Origin: Petroclostridium sp. X23
GTDB lineage: Bacteria > Bacillota > Clostridia > SK-Y3
DNA: 64,000 nucleotides
Direction of reading: 5' to 3'
Assembly (NCBI RefSeq): GCF_030013905.1
Contig: NZ_CP124862.1
Coordinates: forward strand, 4,653,051 to 4,717,050
Each line of letters starts with the position of its first letter. Within the stretch, counting starts at the first letter, position 1. A program made the translations under genes and the position numbers. Positions 9,505-16,997 of the stretch are shown one piece after another. The notes under the pieces are model-generated. The model saw only the letters and a program-made list of their open reading frames with translations. It did not search any database and was not told the DNA's origin.

Positions 9505-9536
9505 AATTATTTACCTCCTTAAATTCCGCTAACATT

Positions 9537-9755
9537 TTATATAGGGTTTATAATAATCTCACTATAATAAATAACATTAAAATCGAATGCTTCGTTTGTA
9601 GTCCTTTGAACTTGAGTTACAATACTCTCTATATTAGATGGGTCCGACAGGCCCGATGCTTCTACAAATAAGTAATCTATCGGAAGTTTGGAGAAAGAAA
9701 CTACTTTTCCAATAATAATTCTTTGAATAATTTTTGAATTGTAGCAATATTTCAC
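9537..9755 (-). pseudogene. fragment of a CobW/P47K-type GTPase
   Basis: The residues KLPIDYLFVEASGLSDPSNI match the Walker B/switch block of CobW-family metallochaperone GTPases. The expected N-terminal GxxGxGKT P-loop and the C-terminal half are missing. The fragment abuts the insertion sequence at 9773 and lies 32 bases upstream of the MtaA-like pseudogene. CobW-like proteins often accompany corrinoid methyltransferase genes, so this was probably one operon that is now decayed. Confidence 0.7.
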
Positions 9756-9772
9756 TATGTTTCTATATAACT

Positions 9773-11292
9773 ATAGTTTTGCACTTTTTAAATTACATGC
9801 ATCAATTACCAGCATAAAAGCACAATAAAATAGGAATATAGATATTGCAGGGCACCGGCCCAATCCCTTAAAAAGGAGCGATTCTGCAATGACTATCTAC
9901 ATTCCTATGGAAATAATCCAGTTACTATTATTTCCAAAAGAATGCTTTAAATGCATAAAAACTTATAATTATTTTATTTGCTATATATGGTGCCTACTTG
10001 TGGTTCCAGGCAAGAAAACTACCAGAAAGCTGTATCGGCATTGCTTTTTCTTTCGTAAAGACGTATCTAGTTGGTGTAGGTTCTTTACGGAGTATAAATG
10101 GGATTATACAGAAGTTATAAGAAAAATGTTTTTGCTGCTTCTGAACTTGTTCCCAAATGAACTCATGGTACATGGTAAGATTCAAGCCTGCTTTGATACT
10201 ACTTTGAATGCAAAAGATTCTAAGAAAGTAATCGGCATTCAAAAATGGGATAACCACAGCGGTAATGCTGATGCTGGTGAATATATTATAGGACATCACT
10301 GGGGAGTACTTGGTATTACAGGCTTTTTCAAAAACCAATATATTAGCTTCCTTATTTCCTTTAAACTCGTTACAGGAAAGCTTGCAAAGAGCCAATGGAA
10401 ATGTAATCAATCAGGCCAAGCAGAACCATTAAAAATCTGGGATGTTGCACATGCTCAAATACTCCAGTTAAATCAATGGGTATTACAAAGCGGTCATAAA
10501 CTACGTACCGTAGAAGATGCATACTTTGCAAACAAACCTTTTATTCAGCCATTGCTTGACCAAGGCATTGATGTTGTTACTAAATTAAGAGCTGATGCTG
10601 TAGCACGTTTAGACCCTGAACCGCAATCGCAGAAAAAAAGGGGTCGTAAGCCCAAATATGGCAAACAAATTAAAGTTCGTGAACTTTGGAATCTTACCGA
10701 ACATGAAATTGTTACTGTACAGCTTTACGGCAAAATTCAAACTATAGAAATTGCTGTAGCCGATGTTTGCATGCTCAAGTTATCCAAAAAGGTTCGTACG
10801 GTAGTGCTCCATACTAATAAAGGTAAGCTAATGGCATTAATCAGTACAGATACAACCCTCACTGCTGCCCAGATTATTGAAATATACGGTTCCCGTTTTT
10901 CAATAGAATTGGCAATACGCGATGTTAAGCAGTATCTCGGTTTTGGAGAATACCAACACCACAGCTTATTACCTGTATTACGATTTTTACACACTGTTGG
11001 TATCGCCTATAATATTGGTAAAATTGTACTTATAAAGTATGGCAAGTGCAAATGGTTAAATATTACTTCCGATACAGGGGATACCCCTTGGGTATCAGAG
11101 TTAAGTTTTTCCAAGCTACGGTATTGTTTGAGAAAGTATGCCTTGGGAAAACTTGTATTCGCTGATTCCGCACCAGAAGCGGAACAGCATGAAATTGTCT
11201 TGGATAAAGATGCTATCGTGGACTTCGTTGCATAATGCACAGTGGGTTTTTATGGTAACACATTTACCCAAGAGTTTTCTGCAAAACTATAG
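9773..11292 (+). mobile_element. complete insertion sequence with DDE transposase
   Basis: Terminal inverted repeats CTATAGTTTTGCA (9773-9785) and its exact complement (11280-11292) bound a ~1.5 kb element with one transposase gene. TATATAA at 9766-9772 and 11293-11299 is the likely 7-bp target duplication; because the ends are palindromic, a 14-bp repeat with a 5-bp duplication fits equally well. Confidence 0.85.
9889..11235 (+). CDS. DDE transposase of the 9.8-11.3 kb IS
   Basis: This 448-residue protein has a probable RNase-H-like catalytic core. The first Asp is in CFDTTLNAKDSKK (about residue 102), the second probably in VEDAYFANKPF, and the Glu in SRFSIELAIRDVKQYLGFGE, the usual C-terminal motif of IS4/IS701-like enzymes. 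A basic GRKPKYGKQ linker lies mid-protein. An AAGGAG site precedes the ATG, and the frame is uninterrupted. Family placement within IS4/IS701-type elements is not settled. Confidence 0.85.
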   Translation: MTIYIPMEIIQLLLFPKECFKCIKTYNYFICYIWCLLVVPGKKTTRKLYRHCFFFRKDVSSWCRFFTEYKWDYTEVIRKMFLLLLNLFPNELMVHGKIQACFDTTLNAKDSKKVIGIQKWDNHSGNADAGEYIIGHHWGVLGITGFFKNQYISFLISFKLVTGKLAKSQWKCNQSGQAEPLKIWDVAHAQILQLNQWVLQSGHKLRTVEDAYFANKPFIQPLLDQGIDVVTKLRADAVARLDPEPQSQKKRGRKPKYGKQIKVRELWNLTEHEIVTVQLYGKIQTIEIAVADVCMLKLSKKVRTVVLHTNKGKLMALISTDTTLTAAQIIEIYGSRFSIELAIRDVKQYLGFGEYQHHSLLPVLRFLHTVGIAYNIGKIVLIKYGKCKWLNITSDTGDTPWVSELSFSKLRYCLRKYALGKLVFADSAPEAEQHEIVLDKDAIVDFVA

Positions 11293-11347
11293 TATATAAA
11301 TAAAAAAAGTTCACAATTCCGGACATCAGTTACGGAATGTGTATTCC

Positions 11348-11390
11348 GTGAACTGTGAACCGTGAATTGTGAACTGCTAAACTGTGAACT
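11348..11390. repeat. heptamer tandem repeat locus (GTGAACT type)
   Basis: Four contiguous 7-mers GTGAACT, GTGAACC, GTGAATT, GTGAACT are followed by a spacer and a fifth GTGAACT. An inverted partial copy (GTTCACAATTCC) lies at about 11310. The repeat ends ten bases from the argB stop. Confidence 0.7.
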
Positions 11391-11400
11391 GTTATGCCAT

Positions 11401-12309
11401 TTATTTATTTGTGATCATTGTTCCTATTCCTGTATTGGTAAAGATTTCGAGCAGGATACAGTGCGGAATACGTCCGTCAATAATATGAACCCTATTCACG
11501 CCCGCATCAAGAGCTTCTATACAGCCTAATACTTTCGGAATCATTCCGCCATTAATAACGCCTGTATCAATCAATTCATATATCTCATCCTTGTTGATCT
11601 CAAAAATGACATCATCACTATCGCCAGAGGTTTTAATACCTGGAACATCGGTAAGCAGCATAAGCTTTTCTGCTTTTAAAGCGGACGCGATGGCACCGGC
11701 TACGGTATCTGCATTGATATTATAGCTTTGCCCGTCTTTCCCAACCCCGATAGGAGCTACAACAGGAATATATTCATCTTGAGCTATATGCTGCAGTACT
11801 TTGGAATTGATATTTGTTATTTTCCCTACATAACCGATATCTGTTTCTTCGCCATCAACAACGGTTTTATATTTTTCACATTCAATAAGACCGCCGTCAA
11901 TACCACATAGACCGATTGCTTTTCCACCCTTGCAATTCAGTCGGGATACGATTTCTTTGTTAGTCTTTCCTACTAAGACCATTTGGGCGACTTCAATAGT
12001 CTGCGCATCGGTCACTCGTAAGCCATTTATAAATTTGCTTTCAACATTATATGTTTGGAGTGCTTTAGTAATATCCGGGCCGCCTCCATGAACGATAATG
12101 GGGTTAACGCCCACATATTTGAGCAGTGTGATATCTTCCATCACGGAGTTTTTTAAATCTTCGTTAATCATAGCATTGCCGCCGTATTTAATGACTACGG
12201 TTTTTCCATAAAGCTTTTGAATATAGGGCAGTGCTTCAATCAATATGCCCGCTTTTTTTATGAGTCCATCCATATTTAAGATTCCTTGTTTATAATCTAA
12301 TACTTTCAT
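11401..12309 (-). CDS. argB: acetylglutamate kinase
   Basis: This enzyme phosphorylates N-acetylglutamate, the second step of arginine biosynthesis in the cytosol. Visible are the amino-acid-kinase signature VVIKYGGNAM, IIVHGGGPDI, the arginine-pathway helix QMVLVGKTNKEIV, the NINADTVAGAIASAL block and LLTDVPGI. I start at ATG 12309 (MKVLDYKQG) because a GGCGGGGG site stands just upstream; an ATG at 12345 would add an odd leader. The extended N-terminus is typical of the arginine-inhibited hexameric form. It follows argC on the same strand, with a repeat locus between. Confidence 0.94.
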   Translation of the reverse strand: MKVLDYKQGILNMDGLIKKAGILIEALPYIQKLYGKTVVIKYGGNAMINEDLKNSVMEDITLLKYVGVNPIIVHGGGPDITKALQTYNVESKFINGLRVTDAQTIEVAQMVLVGKTNKEIVSRLNCKGGKAIGLCGIDGGLIECEKYKTVVDGEETDIGYVGKITNINSKVLQHIAQDEYIPVVAPIGVGKDGQSYNINADTVAGAIASALKAEKLMLLTDVPGIKTSGDSDDVIFEINKDEIYELIDTGVINGGMIPKVLGCIEALDAGVNRVHIIDGRIPHCILLEIFTNTGIGTMITNK

Positions 12310-12417
12310 GATGATTCCCCCGCCTTTTTTTAGTGAATAGTTCATTTCAAATGTACAATGGACAATTTTATAGCGTCATGTAGGGCATGTTTTTCTAATT
12401 ATTCGCAATTGATCATT

Positions 12418-12445
12418 ATTCACTATTAATTATTAATTGTTAATT
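12418..12445. repeat. heptamer tandem repeat locus (ATTCACT/ATTAATT type)
   Basis: Four 7-mers ATTCACT, ATTAATT, ATTAATT, GTTAATT run in tandem. The same 28 bases recur exactly at 30562-30589 behind pdxS. The block touches the argC stop codon. Further units (AGTGAAT, ACAATGGACAAT) lie at about 12333-12366. Confidence 0.75.
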
Positions 12446-13484
12446 AGAGATACAGTCCCGGTGTGGCAAGGCCTGTTTTTTCGTCCAGTTTAAACATAAT
12501 ATTCATATTCTGTACAGCTTGGCCGGCAGCGCCTTTTATCAGATTATCCAGTGCCGATACCACTATCACTCTATTTAGCCGTTCGTCAACTACCAAACCG
12601 ATATCGATGAAATTAGAACCTGCTACGTGGTTTGTTTCAGGAAGCTGACCTTCATCATAAATCCTTATAAAGAATTCATCTTTATAATATCGTTGATAAA
12701 TGTCCAAAAGCTGCGCCGTTGTATGCTTATTTTTTAAGTTGGCATACATTGTACTGATGATGCCGCGCTTCATCGGAATGAGATGGGGGGTGAAAGATAC
12801 CATGATCTCTTCCTGTGCAGCAATACCTAATTCTTGTTCGATTTCAGAGGTATGCCTATGTGTAGCGATTTTATACGCTTTCATATTTTCGGTGCATTCA
12901 CAAAAGTGATAATCCAGTCCAAGGCTTCTTCCGGCTCCGGATACAGCCGATTTGGCATCAATGATAATGTTTTTGGTATCAACCAATTTATTGGCAAGCA
13001 GAGGGATGAGGCCTAGTATGGAACAAGTTGTATAGCATCCCGGATTGCCGATCAGATCAGCATTGGCGATTTTATCTCTGTGAAGTTCAGGCATTCCGTA
13101 AACAGCACTTTCAAGTAATTGGGCGTTTTCGTGTTTGGTACCGTACCATTTTTCGTACACCGAAACATCATTGTACCGGAAATCACCGCTCAAGTCTATG
13201 ACTTTGAGACCGTATTGAACCAGTTCAGGGATTACCGTTTTAGAAGCGCCATGCGGAAGTGCAGTAAACACCACATCACATTTCGTTGAAATCTCCTTCG
13301 CATCTAGTTCCTCGCATACGGTATCCACGATCCCGCGAAGATTCGGATAGACGTCGGATATTTTTTTCCCTACGAAGCTTTGTGACACAATAGACGTGAT
13401 TTCAACCTCAGGATGCCGGCATAGTATTCTAACCAATTCAATACCTGCATATCCGGTTGCGCCTAATATTCCGACTTTAATCAT
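12444..13484 (-). CDS. argC: N-acetyl-gamma-glutamyl-phosphate reductase
   Basis: This 346-residue enzyme makes N-acetylglutamate semialdehyde from the ArgB product using NADPH. The N-terminal Rossmann motif is GILGATGYAGIELVR. The catalytic Cys150 lies in IGNPGCYTT, and TALPHGAS and the C-terminal HVAGSNFIDIGL block follow. The start has AAAGGAGG eight bases upstream. It is first in an argC-argB operon; argJ and argD do not follow here. An ArgR-type box overlaps the putative promoter. Confidence 0.96.
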   Translation of the reverse strand: MIKVGILGATGYAGIELVRILCRHPEVEITSIVSQSFVGKKISDVYPNLRGIVDTVCEELDAKEISTKCDVVFTALPHGASKTVIPELVQYGLKVIDLSGDFRYNDVSVYEKWYGTKHENAQLLESAVYGMPELHRDKIANADLIGNPGCYTTCSILGLIPLLANKLVDTKNIIIDAKSAVSGAGRSLGLDYHFCECTENMKAYKIATHRHTSEIEQELGIAAQEEIMVSFTPHLIPMKRGIISTMYANLKNKHTTAQLLDIYQRYYKDEFFIRIYDEGQLPETNHVAGSNFIDIGLVVDERLNRVIVVSALDNLIKGAAGQAVQNMNIMFKLDEKTGLATPGLYL

Positions 13485-13572
13485 TATTAAAACCTCCTTT
13501 AGAAAGCTGATTATATCGCTAAAAATGTTTTATATAAGTTATTTGCGGTCTAACGATTTTGACTATTTGATA

Positions 13573-13602
13573 ATTATACATATTAATGCATAAAAATGCA
13601 AT
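13573..13602 (-). promoter_or_regulatory. argC promoter with overlapping ArgR/AhrC box
   Basis: On the minus strand TTGCAT (complement of 13596-13601) and TATAAT (complement of 13573-13578) are 17 bases apart. The plus-strand palindrome TGCATAAAAATGCA (13587-13600) covers the -35 and matches the arginine box pattern TGaATnnnnATtCA. Repression by arginine is inferred. Confidence 0.65.
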
Positions 13603-13669
13603 ACATTATTATTTTTTATTCGCTACTTAAATATTATAAAAAGTATACTAGATACTCTTAGATTTTATA

Positions 13670-13697
13670 TTTACCATTATAATAAATATGGTATAAT
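13670..13697 (+). promoter_or_regulatory. probable sigma-A promoter of nadD operon
   Basis: TTTACC (13670-13675) and TATAAT (13692-13697) are separated by 16 bases, about 25 bases before the first nadD ATG. Confidence 0.6.
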
Positions 13698-13720
13698 GTG
13701 TTTGAGTATTATTTGACAGG

Positions 13721-14383
13721 ATGGTTATTTTAAAAATGAAGGACTTTATTGAAAATTGCACAGAAATGACATCAAAAAAAATAAAAATCGGGATCATGGG
13801 CGGAACCTTTGACCCTATTCATTATGGGCATCTGGTAGCTGCTGAGGCGGCACGGGTGAAGTTTGATTTGAAGGACGTTATATTTGTTCCTTCAGGAAAT
13901 CCACCCCATAAGAAAGGACAAAAGGTGTTGGATAAGACTCATAGATATTTGATGACTTTATTAGCCACTGCAACCAATCCGTATTTTCAGGTATCAAGAA
14001 ATGAGGTTGATAGGGAAGGATATACCTATACCATAGATACTATCCGTGATTTTGATATTGAGTACAATGGAACGGCGGAATTCTATTTTATAACGGGTGC
14101 AGACGCTTTAAGTGAGGTTCTTACATGGAAGAATATAGAAAAATTGTTTGAGATGTGTCAGTTCGTTGCTGCTACAAGACCCGGGTATAAATACGAGGAA
14201 CTGTTTAAAGAAATCGAATATCTTACAGTAAACTATAATGGAAGAATTCATTTTGTAGAAGTGCCTTCATTGGCTATTTCTTCAACTGATATTCGTGAAA
14301 GAGTACGCATGGACTTGCCTATAAAGTATCTTTTATCCGAAGCGGTTGAAAATTACATATATAAGAACAATTTATATAAATAG
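13721..14383 (+). CDS. nadD: nicotinate-nucleotide adenylyltransferase
   Basis: NadD adenylylates nicotinate mononucleotide in NAD synthesis. The nucleotidyltransferase motif GGTFDPIHYGHL lies at residues 27-38 and the ISSTDIRERV motif near the C-terminus. With the ATG at 13721 there are about 15 extra residues; a second ATG at 13766 (MTSKKIKIGIMGG) would give the usual length, so the start is unsure. It is first in the conserved clostridial order nadD-yqeK-LCP-rsfS and ends beside the yqeK start. Confidence 0.95.
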   Translation: MVILKMKDFIENCTEMTSKKIKIGIMGGTFDPIHYGHLVAAEAARVKFDLKDVIFVPSGNPPHKKGQKVLDKTHRYLMTLLATATNPYFQVSRNEVDREGYTYTIDTIRDFDIEYNGTAEFYFITGADALSEVLTWKNIEKLFEMCQFVAATRPGYKYEELFKEIEYLTVNYNGRIHFVEVPSLAISSTDIRERVRMDLPIKYLLSEAVENYIYKNNLYK

Positions 14384-15018
14384 TGGAGAGTATGATGCTG
14401 TACCACTATTTTTATGAGGTTTTAAAATTAGGGGGAAATGTAAAACATATGATGGATGAAAATCAGATAATGGATAAGCTGAAAGAGCTGCTAACGGAAG
14501 ATAGACTGAAGCACTCGATAGGTGTAAGAGATACCGCGGTACAACTTGCAAAGATTTACCATTGTGATATGGATAAAGCAAGTGTAGCCGGACTGCTTCA
14601 TGATTGCGCAAAAGACCTCAAAAAACAACAATTATTGCAATTATGCGACAACTTTGATATAGTATTAAATGAAATTGAAAGATCAGAAATACATTTGATT
14701 CATGGCCCTTTAGGGGCAAAATTTGCGCAGTGTTATTTTGGGATAAACGATCCGGAAATACTGGACGCGATTTATTATCATACGGTAGCTAAAGAAAAAA
14801 TGACGTTATTGACAAAAATCGTTTATCTGGCAGATTTTATTGAACCTAATCGTGACTATCCCGGTGTAGAGGAAATACGGCGAATTGCTTATGATGATTT
14901 GAATGACGGGATCTTGGCGGGAATTGATGCGACTATTAGATACGTCTTAAAACGTGGCAAGGTAATACATCCAAATACAATCAATGCTCGAAATTATATT
15001 CTTCTATACGAAAAATAA
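14383..15018 (+). CDS. yqeK: HD-domain Ap4A hydrolase YqeK
   Basis: YqeK is an HD-superfamily phosphohydrolase that splits diadenosine tetraphosphate symmetrically. Metal ligands are visible in HSIGV, LLHDCAKDL and HLIHGPLGA, and the NRDYPGVEEIR block is typical. The open frame begins at 14383 next to the nadD stop, but the family normally begins close to MDENQIMDKLKELL, so ATG 14449 after AGGGGGAAA may be the true start. It lies between nadD and the LCP gene. Confidence 0.92.
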   Translation: MESMMLYHYFYEVLKLGGNVKHMMDENQIMDKLKELLTEDRLKHSIGVRDTAVQLAKIYHCDMDKASVAGLLHDCAKDLKKQQLLQLCDNFDIVLNEIERSEIHLIHGPLGAKFAQCYFGINDPEILDAIYYHTVAKEKMTLLTKIVYLADFIEPNRDYPGVEEIRRIAYDDLNDGILAGIDATIRYVLKRGKVIHPNTINARNYILLYEK

Positions 15019-15044
15019 GCAATGGATTTATCAGGAGTGATTAT

Positions 15045-16388
15045 ATGAATTTAAAGGTTTTTATTCGCCTAGTACTACTGTTGGTGGTTGTATTTTCTCT
15101 TATAGCGGGAGTCGTTGCTGGCGGAATTGCCTTATCTTATCGGATTGCAAATTATGATGACGACTCAGAGTTGGAATGGGGAACTGCTGAAAGCACGGAC
15201 CCTAATAAAGGTAATAATAAGGAAATAGAACAAAAAAAACCCAATATCCTCAATGTTTTACTGCTGGGTGTTGATGCAGAAGGATACAGAACAGATGTAA
15301 TTATTCTAGCCCAATATAATGAAGACACAAAAAAGGTAAATATGCTTCAAGTACCTAGGGATACAAAGATTGAAACTTTTAGAAGTGATAAAAAGATCAA
15401 TTCAGCGTATGCGTTCGGAAAAGAGCAGGAATTGTTTACCGCTGTAAAGAATTTAACCGGTATAGAGGTTGAAAAATATGTCTTGGTAAATCTGAAGGGA
15501 TTTAGAACCCTTATTGATGAGATTGGCGGCGTAACGGTAAATGTTCCTATCAATATGAATTATGACGATCCTATACAGAATTTGTATATTCATTTAAATA
15601 AAGGAACGCAGGCATTGAACGGGAAAAAAGCGGAGATGTTTGTAAGGTTTAGAAAGAATAATGACGGTACAGGTTATCCGGAAGGAGATGTAGGACGTGT
15701 AAAGGCGCAGCAGGAGTTTATTTCTGCAGTCATTGACAAGACGGTTAGCATAAAAAATATTTTTAAGATCCCTAAGTTGGTAGCTATAGTCATTCAAAAT
15801 GTAAAAACAAATTTTGAAACACAGGAAATGTATAAATACGTAGACGATGCACTGCAAATAAATAAGGAAAGAATTACAATGATGACGCTTCCGGGAGAGG
15901 GAGAGTTTATTGGCGGAATCTCGTATTTCATTCACGATAAAGCAAAGACGGCTGAAATGATTAAAGAATATTTCACGCCGGAAGAAAACATAAATGAGAG
16001 TATTGAGAAGACGGATTTAGGTAATAATAACCAACAAGAAGATGAACAGCAGGAAAGCTTGCCGCAAGAGGAAGAAAAACAAGCAGAGTACAAGCCCAGT
16101 TGGAAAAATAAATTTATTAAAGTAGAAGTGTTAAACGGATCTAATACGGATGGAGTTGCAACGATGGTTGCTGAAGACCTCAAAGCGAAGGGGTTTAACG
16201 TGATACGAGTAGATAATTTTAAAGGTGTGCGTTACAGTAAAACTGTGGCCATTGACAGAACCAGCAGACAATATTCCAGGGAGATTATAAAGGCTTTAGG
16301 AGAGATAGATACAAGTAAGGATTTGGATAAATCGGTCGGTGTAGACGTAACGGTCATAGTAGGAAATGATATGATTGAAGTACGATAA
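15045..16388 (+). CDS. LytR-CpsA-Psr (LCP) family protein with LytR_C domain
   Basis: LCP enzymes attach teichoic-acid-like or other anionic polymers to peptidoglycan outside the cell. Residues 5-32 form one membrane anchor. The LCP domain (about 65-255) shows NVLLLGVDAEGYRTDVI, QVPRDTKI, KINSAYAFG and the RFRKNN...GDVGRVKAQQ block. An acidic/Gln-rich linker (about 315-345) leads to the LytR_C domain (IKVEVLNGSNTDGVA to the end). It lies between yqeK and rsfS, as in many Clostridia. Confidence 0.93.
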   Translation: MNLKVFIRLVLLLVVVFSLIAGVVAGGIALSYRIANYDDDSELEWGTAESTDPNKGNNKEIEQKKPNILNVLLLGVDAEGYRTDVIILAQYNEDTKKVNMLQVPRDTKIETFRSDKKINSAYAFGKEQELFTAVKNLTGIEVEKYVLVNLKGFRTLIDEIGGVTVNVPINMNYDDPIQNLYIHLNKGTQALNGKKAEMFVRFRKNNDGTGYPEGDVGRVKAQQEFISAVIDKTVSIKNIFKIPKLVAIVIQNVKTNFETQEMYKYVDDALQINKERITMMTLPGEGEFIGGISYFIHDKAKTAEMIKEYFTPEENINESIEKTDLGNNNQQEDEQQESLPQEEEKQAEYKPSWKNKFIKVEVLNGSNTDGVATMVAEDLKAKGFNVIRVDNFKGVRYSKTVAIDRTSRQYSREIIKALGEIDTSKDLDKSVGVDVTVIVGNDMIEVR

Positions 16389-16414
16389 AAGAGCGACGGT
16401 GTCGTTCTTTTTTT
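16389..16414 (+). terminator. terminator after the LCP gene
   Basis: The stem AAGAGCGAC/GTCGTTCTT with a GGT loop is followed by seven T, immediately after the LCP stop. Confidence 0.8.
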
Positions 16415-16462
16415 CACACAATATAGAAATTTTTAATATTATGTAGTAAAATAATATGAAAT

Positions 16463-16540
16463 AGTGAGGAGTGGGGAGTGAATAGTGGGGAATAAGAAAT
16501 AGAATCTCTCCCTACTGTCCACTCCCCACTCCCCACTATT
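16463..16540. repeat. heptamer repeats facing each other as a long hairpin
   Basis: The left block reads AGTGAGG, AGTGGGG, AGTGAAT, AGTGGGG (16463-16490). The right block is its reverse-complement type (CCCACTCCCCACTATT). Together they can fold into a long stem in the 225-base space between the LCP gene and rsfS. Confidence 0.7.
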
Positions 16541-16613
16541 GATATCGATAACTTTTTTAAAGTATTTTCTATTTATAATAAATATATTGATGAAGAGGAG
16601 GCAATAGAATATA

Positions 16614-16979
16614 GTGACATTAAATACAGAAAAACTGGCGCTCAAGATCGCTGAGATTCTTGATGATAAAAAAGCACAGGATATAGATGTTTTGAATATT
16701 AAAAATGTATCTTTGTTGGCAGACTATTTTATTATCTGCACCGGAAATTCTACTACACAGGTAAAGGCTCTTGCGGATGCGGTAGAAGAGAAGCTGATAG
16801 AAATACAGTATTATCCTATACATAAAGAAGGATATGCCAGTGCACAATGGATACTTCTTGATTATGGAGAGGTAGTTGTGCATATCTTTTATCATGAATC
16901 CCGTTCTTTTTACAATCTTGAACGGTTATGGTCGGATGCACCGCGTTTAGATATTGAATCAATTATTAATCGAGTTTAA
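16614..16979 (+). CDS. rsfS: ribosome silencing factor RsfS
   Basis: RsfS binds ribosomal protein uL14 and blocks subunit joining when nutrients are short. The 121 residues match the family in length and show DIDVLNIKNVSLLADYFIIC, STTQVKALADAVEEKL and VVVHIFYHESRSFYNLERLW. Translation begins at a GTG, with AGGAGG about 12 bases upstream. It is followed 18 bases later by leuS. Confidence 0.95.
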   Translation: MTLNTEKLALKIAEILDDKKAQDIDVLNIKNVSLLADYFIICTGNSTTQVKALADAVEEKLIEIQYYPIHKEGYASAQWILLDYGEVVVHIFYHESRSFYNLERLWSDAPRLDIESIINRV

Positions 16980-16997
16980 TCACGAGGGGGAAAAAGC

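Noticed and set aside
16980..16997. T-box leader for leuS
   Set aside because: Only 18 bases separate rsfS and leuS; there is no room for a riboswitch.
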